Positions 18,066-27,478 of a DNA stretch of 64,000 nt are shown here, one piece after another. The DNA comes from Synechococcus lacustris (GTDB lineage Bacteria; Cyanobacteriota; Cyanobacteriia; PCC-6307; Cyanobiaceae): positions 85,869-149,868 of the forward strand of contig CAJAQB010000014.1 of assembly GCA_903943975.1 (NCBI GenBank). Reading direction: 5' to 3'. A program made the position numbers and the translations under genes. Under the pieces are notes generated by a model that was not told the DNA's origin, made no database searches, and worked only from the letters and a program-made list of their open reading frames with translations. Position 1 is the first letter of the stretch, and every line of letters begins with the position of its first letter.

Positions 18066-20075
18066 GTGGATTTCGGCCTCCATGCTCCTTACAGCCCCAG
18101 TGGCGACCAGCCCACGGCGATTGAAACCCTGGTTAAGGGGGTAGAGGCTGGCCAGCGCTATCAAACGCTGCTGGGGGCCACGGGCACCGGTAAAACCTTT
18201 TCGATCGCCAATGTGATCCAACGCACCGGGCGTCCCACCCTGGTGCTGGCCCACAACAAAACCCTGGCGGCCCAGCTCTGCAATGAGTTGCGGGAGTTCT
18301 TCCCCCACAACGCCGTTGAATATTTCATCTCCTATTACGACTACTACCAACCCGAGGCCTATGTGCCGGTTTCGGATACATATATCGCCAAAACAGCATC
18401 GATCAATGAAGAGATTGACATGCTGCGCCACTCGGCCACCCGTTCTTTATTTGAGCGCCGCGATGTGATCGTGGTGGCTTCAATTAGTTGTATTTATGGA
18501 TTGGGGATTCCCTCCGAATACCTGAAGGCAGCGGTGCCTTTTAAGGTGGGTGAAACCCTAAACCTGCGCAGCTCCCTGCGGGAATTGGTTAATAACCAGT
18601 ACAGCCGCAATGATGTGGAAATGGGCCGGGGGCGCTTCCGGGTGAAGGGGGATGTGCTGGAGATTGGCCCGGCCTATGAAGACCGGCTGGTGCGGATTGA
18701 ATTGTTTGGTGATGAGGTGGAGGCGATCCGCTATGTGGACCCCACCACCGGTGAAATTCTCCAAAGCTTGGAGACAGTAAATATCTACCCCGCCAAGCAC
18801 TTTGTAACGCCAAAGGATCGGCTTGAGGGGGCAATTGCTGAAATTCGCCAGGAACTGCGTCAACGGCTGGATGAATTGCAGGGCCAGGGCAAGTTGCTGG
18901 AGGCCCAGCGCCTGGAGCAACGCACCACCTACGACCTGGAGATGTTGCAGCAGGTGGGCTATTGCAACGGCGTTGAAAACTACGCCCGCCATCTATCTGG
19001 TCGCCCTGGCGGCACGCCACCGGAATGCTTGATCGATTACTTCCCGGAGGATTGGTTGCTGGTGGTGGATGAAAGCCATGTGACCTGTTCCCAGCTGCAG
19101 GCGATGTACAACGGTGATCGCTCCCGCAAGCAGGTACTTATAGATCATGGTTTCCGCTTGCCCAGTGCAGCTGATAACCGGCCCCTTAAGGGTTCGGAGT
19201 TTTGGGAAAAGGCAAAGCAAACGATCTTTGTAAGTGCCACCCCCGGCGACTGGGAGATGAACCAGAGCATTGGCCAGGTGGCCGAACAGGTGATTCGCCC
19301 CACCGGGGTGCTTGATCCGATTGTGGAGGTGCGACCCAGTGGCGGTCAGGTGGATGACCTGCTGGGTGAAATCAGGGTGCGGGTGGAGAAACGCGAACGG
19401 GTATTGATCACCACCCTCACTAAACGGATGGCGGAGGATCTTTCCGATTACCTGGCTGAAAACCAGGTAAAGGTGCGTTATCTGCACTCAGAGATCCATT
19501 CGATTGAGCGCATTGAGATCATCCAAGACCTACGTAATGGTGAATACGACGTGCTGGTGGGGGTGAACCTGCTGCGGGAGGGCTTAGATCTGCCGGAGGT
19601 GTCTTTGGTGGCGATCCTTGATGCCGATAAGGAGGGTTTCCTGCGGGCGGCCCGCTCCCTAATCCAAACCATTGGCCGCGCCGCCCGCCATGTGGATGGC
19701 CGGGCCTTGCTCTATGCCGACAACCTCACGGATTCGATGGTCAAGGCGATCTCTGAAACCGAGCGACGCCGAGCCATCCAGCAGGCCCACAACGAAAAAC
19801 ACGGCATCACCCCCACGGCCGCGGGCAAGAAGGCCACTGGTAATAATCCAATCCTGGCCTACCTGGAAATGTCGCGCCGGCTCAATGATGACCAGCTGGA
19901 GGTGGCAGTAGAAGCAGCCCAACACAACAGCGTGCCCTTGGAATCGCTGCCAGAACTGATCACCCAACTGGAAGAAAAGATGAAAGAAGCGGCCGCCAAA
20001 ATGGATTTTGAACAGGCCGCCAGCCTGCGGGATCGCATCAAGCAACTGCGCCAGAAGTTGGTGGGAAGGGCTTAG
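18066..20075 (+). CDS. uvrB: Excinuclease ABC subunit B
   Basis: The damage-verification helicase of nucleotide excision repair. It starts at GTG, and the 669-residue protein has Walker A GATGTGKT at 37-44, the beta-hairpin region [12 protein letters not shown], helicase motifs including [12 protein letters not shown] and TIGRAARH, and a C-terminal UVR domain ([14 protein letters not shown]) that contacts UvrC. The length is typical. It converges with the sugar transferase gene, with 21 bases between the stops. Confidence 0.97.
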   Translation: MDFGLHAPYSPSGDQPTAIETLVKGVEAGQRYQTLLGATGTGKTFSIANVIQRTGRPTLVLAHNKTLAAQLCNELREFFPHNAVEYFISYYDYYQPEAYVPVSDTYIAKTASINEEIDMLRHSATRSLFERRDVIVVASISCIYGLGIPSEYLKAAVPFKVGETLNLRSSLRELVNNQYSRNDVEMGRGRFRVKGDVLEIGPAYEDRLVRIELFGDEVEAIRYVDPTTGEILQSLETVNIYPAKHFVTPKDRLEGAIAEIRQELRQRLDELQGQGKLLEAQRLEQRTTYDLEMLQQVGYCNGVENYARHLSGRPGGTPPECLIDYFPEDWLLVVDESHVTCSQLQAMYNGDRSRKQVLIDHGFRLPSAADNRPLKGSEFWEKAKQTIFVSATPGDWEMNQSIGQVAEQVIRPTGVLDPIVEVRPSGGQVDDLLGEIRVRVEKRERVLITTLTKRMAEDLSDYLAENQVKVRYLHSEIHSIERIEIIQDLRNGEYDVLVGVNLLREGLDLPEVSLVAILDADKEGFLRAARSLIQTIGRAARHVDGRALLYADNLTDSMVKAISETERRRAIQQAHNEKHGITPTAAGKKATGNNPILAYLEMSRRLNDDQLEVAVEAAQHNSVPLESLPELITQLEEKMKEAAAKMDFEQAASLRDRIKQLRQKLVGRA

Positions 20076-20096
20076 GGGGTTGTGCTTAGAGGTGGC

Positions 20097-21422
20097 TCAG
20101 CGGCCGGCGCCCTTGAGCACGGTTTTGATCGTTTTGGCCATGATCAGTAGATCCAGCCAGAGGCTGGCATTGCGCAGGTAATAGAGGTCGTAGGAGAGTT
20201 TTAGTTCGGCATCATCGAGGCTGGAGGCATAGGACATATTCACCTGGGCCCAGCCACTGAGGCCCGGTCGCACCAGATGCCGGAGGCGGTAGTGGGGGAT
20301 TTGCTCCTCCAGGGCTTCTTCCAGTTCCGGCCGTTCGGGCCGGGGGCCGATCAGGCTCATCTCGCCGCGGATCACATTGAGCAGCTGTGGTAATTCATCA
20401 AGGCGGCTGCGCCGCAACCAGTTACCCAGGGGGGTGATGCGATTGTCTGCCACTGGCGACCAGCGCGGTCCATCGGTTTCGGCCTGCTGGCTCATGCTGC
20501 GCAGCTTGTGGATCTGAAAGGGTTCACCAAATAAACCGGTGCGGATCTGGGAATAAAAAACCGGACCGCGGTCCTGCAGGTAAATGGCCAGGGCCACAGG
20601 CAGCAGCAGCGGCAGGGCCAGCAGCAGTAGCAGGCTGCTTAGTAGCAGATCGGCAAAGCGTTTTAATTGGCGGCTCAGGCCCCGTTGGCGACCGTCGGCC
20701 CGGTGGCCCAGGTGCAGCAGTGATTTATCAAGCCATTGGGGTGGAATCCGTTGCAATTCCTCCTCCGCCAGCTGGGCAAGGCTGGAGAGGCGCATCCCCT
20801 GGCCGAGGGCTTTTTCCAGCAGCGGCTGTAGATCAGTGCGTTGTTCCATTTCCGGACTGATCGCCAACAATCGACCTTGTTCCCTGATGGTTGGGGCCAA
20901 ACTTTGGGGATCGATTAATTCGGGTTGGGGCCGGTTATGGGAGCCCCGTTGGCGACGCCATTCGCGCACCAGTTCCTGTTGTTCCGCCGGGGAGGCCAGG
21001 GCGGACCACTGGGGTAATTGTTGGCGGCCTAGGTGGTGCAGCCAGGCACGGATTACCACGGAGGCGAGGCCGGTGCCCAGCAGCAGCGGGCCGAGGCTGC
21101 CCCGTTGCAGCAGCGGTAGGTCGAGGGGGGAGATGTGCCACACCCAGCCAATCAGCAACACCAGCGTCAATGTGGCGACGGCGGTGAGGCTTACCCGACC
21201 GATCAGCAGGGGCCAGCGCAGCCGCGGCCAGCGCAACATTGAATAGGAGCCGAATAACCAACCCAGCCCCCAGTAGCAGAACAGCACCCCGATCAGGGTC
21301 ACGGGTTGGCTTAGCACCGTGCCGTAACGCATGCCGTCGAGCAAAAAGGCGATCAACAGCATCGCCAGCCCATCCAGCAGTGCGGAAAGCAGCAGCGGTT
21401 GCCGATGTCGCAGCCAGCTCAT
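20097..21422 (-). CDS. Polyprenyl-phosphate sugar-1-phosphate transferase (WcaJ/WbaP type)
   Basis: This initiates exopolysaccharide or O-antigen repeat-unit synthesis by moving a sugar-1-phosphate onto undecaprenyl phosphate at the inner membrane. The 441-residue protein has four or five N-terminal helices, a soluble middle region, and the C-terminal Bac_transf domain: KRFADLLLSSLLL, then FYSQIRTGLFGEPF, KLRSM, GPRPERPEL and RPGLSGWAQV. This is the typical two-part architecture. It sits alone beside lysC, about 14 kb from the rhamnose genes. Confidence 0.92.
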   Translation of the reverse strand: MSWLRHRQPLLLSALLDGLAMLLIAFLLDGMRYGTVLSQPVTLIGVLFCYWGLGWLFGSYSMLRWPRLRWPLLIGRVSLTAVATLTLVLLIGWVWHISPLDLPLLQRGSLGPLLLGTGLASVVIRAWLHHLGRQQLPQWSALASPAEQQELVREWRRQRGSHNRPQPELIDPQSLAPTIREQGRLLAISPEMEQRTDLQPLLEKALGQGMRLSSLAQLAEEELQRIPPQWLDKSLLHLGHRADGRQRGLSRQLKRFADLLLSSLLLLLALPLLLPVALAIYLQDRGPVFYSQIRTGLFGEPFQIHKLRSMSQQAETDGPRWSPVADNRITPLGNWLRRSRLDELPQLLNVIRGEMSLIGPRPERPELEEALEEQIPHYRLRHLVRPGLSGWAQVNMSYASSLDDAELKLSYDLYYLRNASLWLDLLIMAKTIKTVLKGAGR

Positions 21423-21453
21423 TTAGCCGAGACAAGTGCGACGACCCTAGGAG

Positions 21454-23220
21454 CTATTTCTTGGCCAATTGAAAGCATTGGTGCACTGCCTGTAGTGCCC
21501 GCACCCCATCGGCTTCTGCCACCACGCAGCTGATCCGGATTTCGCTGGTGGCGATCATTTCGATGTTGATCCCCTCCTGCGCCAAGGAGCGGAACATGCG
21601 GGCGGCGGTGCCGGCGGTGGAGGGCATCCCCGCCCCCACGGCACTCACCCGGGCGATGGCAATGCCCTCCTGCAGCTGGGCGTTACCCCATTGCTTCAGC
21701 AGGGGCGCCAGGGCGGCGCGGGCGCGGCTGCGGTCATCGCGGGGCAGGGTGAAGGCGATGTCGCGGCAGGGGCCGCCGCTGCTTTCCCGTCGCCGTTCCG
21801 ACTGCACGATGGTGTCGAGGCTGAGGCCGGCTTCCGCCAGGGCGCGGCAGAGGGCGGCGGCGGAGCCGGGCCGGTCGGGCACATCGGTCACGGTGAGTTG
21901 GGCCTGGTCGTTATCGAGGGCCACGCCGCGCACCTCCGGTTCACCGGCACCGCTGGGTTTGGGGTTATGGCGCAGTTGGTGGTCTTCCAGTTCAAAGGCC
22001 TGGGCCGCCGTCCGCAGGGCCTTTTCCCCCTGGTCCCCCTGGATCAGGCAACTCACCTTCACTTCGCTGGTGGCGATCATGCGCAGGCTGATGCCGCCGC
22101 GGCCGAGGTTTTCGAACAGCCGCGCCGCCACCCCAGGGCGCCCCATGATCCCGGCCCCGGAAATGCTCAGCTTGGCCAGGTGGGCCTCGGCCTGGAGCTG
22201 GCAGTTTTGCCCCAACAGCTCCCGACAAACAGCTTCAGCGGCCTGCAGGTCGGTTTCCTCCAGGGTGAAGGCGATGTCGTTGGTGTGGCCCTCATGGGTG
22301 GCCTGCACGATCAGATCCACCGACAGCCCAGCGGCGGAAAGCGCCTCAAATAGGCGGGCGGCGATGCCGGGCTGGTCGGGCACATGGGCGAGGGCCAGCA
22401 CCGCCTGGTGTTCCAGCAGTTCGGCGCCATCCACCGGTTTACCCAGTTCCAGGCCTTCGCTGCCGATGCGGCGGCCGCCGCTACTAAACAATCGGGTGCC
22501 GGGTTCATCGGTCCAGCTGGAGCGCACCACCAGCGGTACGCCGTAGTTGCGGGCGATTTCCACCGCCCGGGGGTGCAGCACGGCGGCGCCAAGGCTGGCC
22601 AGTTCCAGCATTTCGTCGCAGGACACCTGCTCCATCAGCTGGGCCTCAGGCACCTGGCGGGGGTCGGTGCTGAGTACCCCAGGCACATCGGTGTAGATCT
22701 CACAGGCGTCGGCGCCGAGGGCGGCGGCCAGGGCGACGGCGGAGGTGTCTGAACCGCCGCGGCCGAGGGTGGTGATCTCCTGGGTGCCGCCGCTGCCGGC
22801 GGTGGTGCCCTGGAAACCAGCCACCACCACCACCTGACCCTCCTGCAGCCGCCGCCGCACCCGTTCGGTGCGCACCTCCAGGATGCGGGCGCGGCCGTGG
22901 GCTGATTCGGTGACGATGCCCACCTGGGGACCGGTCATCGACACGGCCGGCACCCCCTCCGCCTGCAGCGCCATCGAGAGCAAGGCGATAGACACCTGTT
23001 CGCCGGTGGCCAGCAGCATGTCCATTTCCCGCTGGGGCGGGTCGGGGCTGATCGCCCGGGCTAGGGCCGTTAGTTCGTCGGTGGTGTGGCCCATGGCCGA
23101 TACCACCACCACCAGGTCGTGGCCTTCGTTGCGGCAGGCCGCCACCCGTTTGGCCACCGCCTGGAGCCGCTCAACGCTGCCCACGGAGGTGCCGCCGTAT
23201 TTCTGAACCAGCAGCGCCAT
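21454..23220 (-). CDS. lysC: Aspartate kinase with four ACT domains
   Basis: This catalyses the first step of the aspartate-family amino acid pathway. The 588-residue protein has KYGGTSVGS at the N-terminus, the GRGGSDTSA block near 155-163, and after residue 260 four ACT regulatory repeats, visible as recurring VPDxPG/GRPGVA and IATSEVKVS/IATSEIRIS pairs. The doubled ACT tandem is typical of cyanobacterial aspartokinases and implies feedback control by lysine and threonine. The partners asd and dapA are at 10.4-12.4 kb. Confidence 0.96.
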   Translation of the reverse strand: MALLVQKYGGTSVGSVERLQAVAKRVAACRNEGHDLVVVVSAMGHTTDELTALARAISPDPPQREMDMLLATGEQVSIALLSMALQAEGVPAVSMTGPQVGIVTESAHGRARILEVRTERVRRRLQEGQVVVVAGFQGTTAGSGGTQEITTLGRGGSDTSAVALAAALGADACEIYTDVPGVLSTDPRQVPEAQLMEQVSCDEMLELASLGAAVLHPRAVEIARNYGVPLVVRSSWTDEPGTRLFSSGGRRIGSEGLELGKPVDGAELLEHQAVLALAHVPDQPGIAARLFEALSAAGLSVDLIVQATHEGHTNDIAFTLEETDLQAAEAVCRELLGQNCQLQAEAHLAKLSISGAGIMGRPGVAARLFENLGRGGISLRMIATSEVKVSCLIQGDQGEKALRTAAQAFELEDHQLRHNPKPSGAGEPEVRGVALDNDQAQLTVTDVPDRPGSAAALCRALAEAGLSLDTIVQSERRRESSGGPCRDIAFTLPRDDRSRARAALAPLLKQWGNAQLQEGIAIARVSAVGAGMPSTAGTAARMFRSLAQEGINIEMIATSEIRISCVVAEADGVRALQAVHQCFQLAKK

Positions 23221-23242
23221 GACCCGGATGATCCAGCGCTGA

Positions 23243-24211
23243 TTATCCGTCTGGGCCGGTCAGAAACCCATCGCGGAAGGCATCAGCTGGATTTGCCCCC
23301 AGCTTGAGGGCCGCTTCCACCTCCAGCAGCCGCGCCAGCAGCTTGAGCAGGGCATCGGGTTTGCGACCGCGCAGTTGCTTACGCATTACATAGATGCGTT
23401 TGGGGTTGCCGATGCCGGCGGCCTTGGCGATCACGGCCACGTCCTGTTCCCCCTGGCGGTCGAGCAGGCTCACCCAAAGCCAGCCCCGCAGTTGACTGGT
23501 GAGGGAAGCCACCAGCCGCAGCGGTGGTTCGTTGGCGGCGATCAGGGCATCCAGATGGCCAATGGCCTGGCCCAGCTGACCATTGAGCAGCGCTTCCCCC
23601 ACCTGCAGGCTGGTGTGGTGCTGGCCGCCGCCCAGGGCGGCCACGGCGGCGGCGCTGATCGGCTGGCCGTTGCTGTAGATGCTCAGTTTTTCCAGTTCTG
23701 TTGCCAGATGGGCGCTGTCACTGCCCACGGTTTCGGCCAGGGCCTCGGCGGCGGCCCGTTCCAGCTGCAGCCCCAGGGCTTCGGCGCTGCGCTGCACCAG
23801 CTCCAGCTGGCCGGCCCCATCCCAAATCGCCGGCAGCACAAAGCTTTTTTCCTGGGCGATGGCCTTGAGGGCCTTGGTGGTGCGCAGGCGGGCGTCGGGT
23901 TTGTTGGGGCTGCTGAGCAGCAGGTGGGTGTCGTTGGGGATCAGCGCCAGGCTTTCCTCCAGCTGGCGGCCCAGCTCTGCCGGACACTGGCCGCAAAAGG
24001 GGCTGCGTTGCAGCAACACCACCCGGGCGCCAGTGCCAAAGGGGGGGGTGCGCGCTTCGCTGAGGGCCTGGGCCGCCTGGGCGGTGTCATTGCCATCAAG
24101 GCGGCTGAGGTTGAGGCTCTGCCAGGCGGGATCCACCAATTTTTCAATCAGTTGATGCAGTGCCCGCTCCCGACCGGCCTCGTCGTCGCCCCAGTAGAGG
24201 TGAATTGGCAT
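23243..24211 (-). CDS. holA: DNA polymerase III subunit delta
   Basis: The clamp-loader delta subunit, which opens the beta clamp and works with the DnaX subunits. The 322-residue protein has PIHLYWGDDEAGRERAL at the start, a central SPNKPDARLRTTKAL, and a C-terminal helical collar with KRIYVMRKQLRGRKPDAL. The AAA+ fold lacks a Walker A, as expected for delta. The start overlaps the stop of the fused Phd-PIN gene by 1 base (ATGA arrangement), so the two are read in tandem. Confidence 0.9.
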   Translation of the reverse strand: MPIHLYWGDDEAGRERALHQLIEKLVDPAWQSLNLSRLDGNDTAQAAQALSEARTPPFGTGARVVLLQRSPFCGQCPAELGRQLEESLALIPNDTHLLLSSPNKPDARLRTTKALKAIAQEKSFVLPAIWDGAGQLELVQRSAEALGLQLERAAAEALAETVGSDSAHLATELEKLSIYSNGQPISAAAVAALGGGQHHTSLQVGEALLNGQLGQAIGHLDALIAANEPPLRLVASLTSQLRGWLWVSLLDRQGEQDVAVIAKAAGIGNPKRIYVMRKQLRGRKPDALLKLLARLLEVEAALKLGANPADAFRDGFLTGPDG

Positions 24212-24867
24212 CAGCGCAGGGCGGTTAGCACTGGTAGTTCAGCAGTTTGGGCCAATTGCGGGTTGTGGGTGGCAATGGCGATGGCACCACCATGGAGGGC
24301 AGTGGAAAGATCGAGGGCGGCGGTTTCCGGGAGGTCTTGGCTTAGCTGCAGGCGGGCGGCGGCCTGAACGATGGCGGCGCAGGGCGCTACTTGCTGCCAG
24401 CCGGCAGGATCACTGAAAACGGCGGCATAGCGCTGGGCGAGGGCCTCGTTGCCCTGGCGGAGGGGGCCGATCAGTAGGCGACCAAGGCTGAGGGTGCTGA
24501 TCAGTCCGCGACAGCGGCCAAGGGCAATGGCCTGCAGCAGCGGGTCATAACCGGCGCCAGCGCCACCAGTTTGGCTGAGAAAGGCGATCAGGGCTGAGCT
24601 ATCGATGGCAACCATGGCCCCGTGGGGGAGCTGGCTCAGATGCACTGGTCGCCAGGCTCGGTGCCCATTTTCGGCCTGCCAGCAGTGCCGACCACTGCCC
24701 CGCAGCCCCAACAAAATCTGTCGCTGGGGCAGCATCCGTTGGTTTAGCGGCACGAGGGCAGCCACGGATTGGCCATGGCGGCTGATCAGGGTTTGTTTAC
24801 CCAGCAGCGCCCGCTCCAACAGTTCCGGCAGGCGTTTTCGGGCGGCTTCGGCACCAACTGTCTCCAT
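24211..24867 (-). CDS. Fused Phd-like antitoxin and degenerate PIN-domain protein
   Basis: I chose the ATG at 24867 (METVGAEAARKR). An ATG at 24882 adds five residues, and the frame stays open to 25290 only because it crosses a heptamer repeat. Residues 1-62 look like a Phd/YefM antitoxin (AARKRLPELLERAL, LISRHGQSVAALVPL, then LRGSGR). Residues 85-218 are a PIN domain beginning MVAIDSSALIAFL, with Asp89. The usual PIN Glu (second acid) is replaced in STLSLGRLL, and the final Asp is absent in THNPQL, so RNase activity is doubtful. Antitoxin and toxin in one chain is unusual. The gene is coupled to holA downstream. Confidence 0.75.
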   Translation of the reverse strand: METVGAEAARKRLPELLERALLGKQTLISRHGQSVAALVPLNQRMLPQRQILLGLRGSGRHCWQAENGHRAWRPVHLSQLPHGAMVAIDSSALIAFLSQTGGAGAGYDPLLQAIALGRCRGLISTLSLGRLLIGPLRQGNEALAQRYAAVFSDPAGWQQVAPCAAIVQAAARLQLSQDLPETAALDLSTALHGGAIAIATHNPQLAQTAELPVLTALR

Positions 24868-24913
24868 ATCAGTTTTCTCCATTCTTTTCTGTGTATTTCC
24901 GTGGGGTTGGTTT

Positions 24914-25116
24914 GCTGATCGCTGGTTGCTGGTTGCTGGTTGCTGGTTGCTGATCGCTGGGTGCGGGTTGCGGGTTGCGGGTCGCCGGTAGCCGGTCGCT
25001 GATCGCTGGTTGCTGGTTGCTGGTTGCGGGTCGCTGGTTGCTGGTCGCGGGTCGCTGGTCGCGGGTCGCGGGTCGCTGGTCGCTGGTTGCTGGTTGCTGG
25101 TTGCTGATTGCTGATT
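24914..25116 (+). repeat. Heptanucleotide tandem array, 29 units
   Basis: Exactly 203 bases divide into 29 units of 7 without a gap. The units are variants of GCNGGTY: GCTGGTT is commonest, then GCTGGTC, GCGGGTC, GCTGATC, GCGGGTT and GCTGATT. This is the short tandemly repeated repetitive (STRR) class known from cyanobacteria. The array has period 21 when translated, giving a seven-residue peptide repeat in every frame. Confidence 0.95.
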
Positions 25117-25262
25117 CTGTTTTTGGTTTTTGCTTAGGTAATGGCATTCGTTTTGGGCTTCATCTGACTCGATATCTGACTCAGCACCCGATTCAGCACC
25201 CGATTTGGTGCCCGCCTCGGTGCCCGGGACCCGCTCGGGACTATCCCCGCAGCCGATTTCGA

Positions 25263-25285
25263 GTTCTGTACGGCCTGTACAGAAC
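25263..25285. repeat. GTAC-N5-GTAC palindrome, copy 3 (perfect)
   Basis: Arms GTTCTGTAC and GTACAGAAC with a GGCCT centre: nine perfectly paired bases on each side. It lies in the divergent spacer between the Phd-PIN gene and cobH, and is the reference copy for the family. Confidence 0.9.
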
Positions 25286-25416
25286 CCCATTTCGCCTCCA
25301 AAGAGTTACTTCGCCCCGGCGGCGGCCCCGCCCAGCCCTCGCCTTTTCCCATCAGTCTCAGCCTTTTCACTTTTCCAGTCTTCCCCTTTTCCGGTTCTCC
25401 ACTTTTTCCTCCAGTT

Positions 25417-25452
25417 CCCCTCCCCTCCCCTCCCCTCCCCTCCCCCTCCCCC
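25417..25452 (+). repeat. CCCCT pentamer run in a pyrimidine-rich tract
   Basis: Seven or so CCCCT units lie within a C/T-rich stretch from about 25366 to 25494, ahead of cobH. Such mirror-symmetric pyrimidine runs can form triplex DNA and are prone to slippage. Confidence 0.75.
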
Positions 25453-25525
25453 TTTTTCTCTCCAGTTCCCTCCCCTTTTTGCCAAGCTCCAGCTTTAAAA
25501 CCATTCCCACGGCCGATTTCCCACT

Positions 25526-26266
25526 TTGAGCGCCAATAACGAGCCAGAACCGAACAGTGTCCGGAGCAGTGGCCCCAGCTCTTCCAGCTCTCCCAGTTCC
25601 CCCAGCTCCCTCGATCATCCGATTTTCACGGAGAGCGTCGGGCGGATCCGGGCTTGGCTTGGACCCACAGGCCTAGGGGCCCCAGAGCAGGAGCTCCTCG
25701 AAAGATTGGTGCACAGCAGTGGCGACCTGGCCCTAGCCCCGTTGCTGCGCTTTTCGCCAGGGGCCTGTGCCCGGGGCATGGTGGCCTTGGCCGGGGGGGC
25801 CCCGATCCTCACGGACACAGCCATGGCGGCGGCGGCGGTGGCACCGATGGCGCGGCGCACCTTTGGCAATCGCGTTTGCAGCGTGCTCGATTGGGCCCCA
25901 GTCGCAGCACCCCCGGGGGGCACCCGCAGCGCCGCAGGGATGGCAGCCGCCCTGGCGGAAAATCCTGGAGCCGTGGTGCTGATCGGCAGTGCCCCCACCG
26001 CCCTGGAGCGCCTCTTGGAACTTTGCCCAGCGGAGCACTTTGAGTTGCACAGAGACCCTGCGCTAGCAAGAAACCCAGCACCCGCTCTGGTGATCGGCAT
26101 GCCGGTGGGTTTTGTGGGGGTGGCGGAAAGCAAACGCCATCTGGCCGCCAGTGGCCTGGCCCAGATCCGTTTGGAGGGCAGTCGCGGCGGTGCTGGCCTG
26201 GTGGCGGCGGCGGTGAATGCCCTGCTGCGGCGGGCCTGGCTGGATCAGTGTTCGCTGGGGGGCTGA
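25526..26266 (+). CDS. cobH: Precorrin-8X methylmutase
   Basis: The enzyme converts precorrin-8X to hydrogenobyrinic acid (or the cobalt form) in cobalamin synthesis. The start is probably TTG, and the 246-residue product begins with a Ser/Pro/Asn run (SSGPSSSSSPSSPSS) not present in most homologues, then the conserved LDHPIFTESVGRI. His63 in RLVHSSGD is the likely catalytic His; GMPVGFVGVAESK near 190-203 is a family block. The low-complexity leader probably grew from the repeat-rich spacer upstream. The aminotransferase gene follows after 3 bases. Confidence 0.9.
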   Translation: MSANNEPEPNSVRSSGPSSSSSPSSPSSLDHPIFTESVGRIRAWLGPTGLGAPEQELLERLVHSSGDLALAPLLRFSPGACARGMVALAGGAPILTDTAMAAAAVAPMARRTFGNRVCSVLDWAPVAAPPGGTRSAAGMAAALAENPGAVVLIGSAPTALERLLELCPAEHFELHRDPALARNPAPALVIGMPVGFVGVAESKRHLAASGLAQIRLEGSRGGAGLVAAAVNALLRRAWLDQCSLGG

Positions 26267-26269
26267 ACG

Positions 26270-27478
26270 ATGGACCTGCGGGGTGGGGGATTGCACTGGC
26301 GTCTGGATCCAAAGCAACTGTTTTTGAACCACGGCAGTTTTGGTGCCGTGCCCCTGGAGTTAGAGCAGGAGCGCCAGCGCTGGCAGCGGGCGCTGGAACT
26401 GGATCCGGTGAGCTTTTTGGTGGACCAGTTGCCGGGGGCCCTGGCCAGGGCCAAAGAGACTCTGGCCCGCTTCCTGGGGGCAGCCAGCGCCGGTTTGGCC
26501 TTTGTGCCCAGCAGCACCTATGGCCTCAATGAACTGCTGAGCCAGCTGGCACTGCCGGCGGGTAGTGGCGTGTTGCTGGGGCTAGATGCCTACAACGCCA
26601 CCGCCAACATCGTTGAGTACTGGGCGGCCCGGCGGGGTTGGACGGTGCGGCGGGCCCGTTGGCCCCTGCCTTTGCCCTCCACGGAGCTGTTGCTGGAGGC
26701 CTATCGCCGCGAATTGGCCGCCGGGGTGGAGCTGCTGGTGCTCGACCACATCACCAGCCCCACCGCCCTCTGGCAGCCCCTCGATCAGTTGTTGCCCCTG
26801 GCCCGCAGCCATGGGGCCAGGGTGATCATTGATGGCGCCCATGGGCCCGGTTCGCTGCCCCTAGAGCTGGATAAGTGGGCGGCCGCAGGCATGGACGCCT
26901 ATGTGGGCAACCTGCACAAATGGCTCTGTTGCCCCCGCGGCAGCGCTTTTCTTTGGGTGGCTGATCCCTGGCGGGCTTGGCTGCGACCGCTGGTGATCAG
27001 CCATGGCGCCAATGCCCCCGCGGGCGAACTGTCGCGTTTTCAGCAGGAACACGACTGGATCGGCACCCACGACCCCTGTGCCTATCTATGCCTGCCAAAG
27101 GCCCTGGAATTACTGGGTCTTGCCCAGCCCGGGGCCCAACAACGGCTGCTGGAGCAACGCCGTTCGCAGCTGTTGGCGGCCCGGCAGCAATTGCAGCAGG
27201 CCCTCGGCCGCGGCGACGCCCCGCCCCTGGTGCCCGCCGAGCATGTGGCCTCCATGGTGGCGCTGGACCTGGGGGTGTGTGATCCCCTGGAGGTGTATCG
27301 CTTTTTTCGGGATCGGCGCCTGCAGGTTCCTGTGATTCCGTTGGTCCCCCACCAGACCCCCAGCCGTTCCTTCCTGCGGCTCTCCTGGTTTGCCTACAAC
27401 GAACCCTCAGATCTGGAGCTTCTGGCCCAGGCCCTGAGGGAGGCCGCTAGCTATTTCGAACTTGCTGCCTGGGGCTGA
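26270..27478 (+). CDS. PLP-dependent class V aminotransferase (isopenicillin-N-epimerase-like)
   Basis: The 402-residue protein has LFLNHGSFGAVP at the N-terminus, a cofactor-binding DGAHGPGSLPL and the Schiff-base Lys in GNLHKWLCCP. These match the CefD-like branch of class V aminotransferases, which includes epimerases and cysteine desulfurase-like enzymes. The substrate is unknown. It sits 3 bases after cobH, so it is likely cotranscribed, but no direct link to cobalamin is known. Confidence 0.85.
   Translation: MDLRGGGLHWRLDPKQLFLNHGSFGAVPLELEQERQRWQRALELDPVSFLVDQLPGALARAKETLARFLGAASAGLAFVPSSTYGLNELLSQLALPAGSGVLLGLDAYNATANIVEYWAARRGWTVRRARWPLPLPSTELLLEAYRRELAAGVELLVLDHITSPTALWQPLDQLLPLARSHGARVIIDGAHGPGSLPLELDKWAAAGMDAYVGNLHKWLCCPRGSAFLWVADPWRAWLRPLVISHGANAPAGELSRFQQEHDWIGTHDPCAYLCLPKALELLGLAQPGAQQRLLEQRRSQLLAARQQLQQALGRGDAPPLVPAEHVASMVALDLGVCDPLEVYRFFRDRRLQVPVIPLVPHQTPSRSFLRLSWFAYNEPSDLELLAQALREAASYFELAAWG

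Larger units (their letters stand above)
24868..25525. other. Gene-free spacer between the Phd-PIN gene and cobH
   Basis: These 658 bases hold a 29-unit heptamer array (24914-25116), a perfect 23-bp palindrome (25263-25285), a pyrimidine-rich tract with a CCCCT run (25417-25452), and short acidic-repeat-like sequence near 25160-25220. The promoters of both divergent genes must lie here. Open frames across it are products of the repeats and lack coding character. Confidence 0.7.

Noticed and set aside
24914..25116. CRISPR array
   Set aside because: The units are only seven bases with no unique spacers between them, and no cas genes are nearby.
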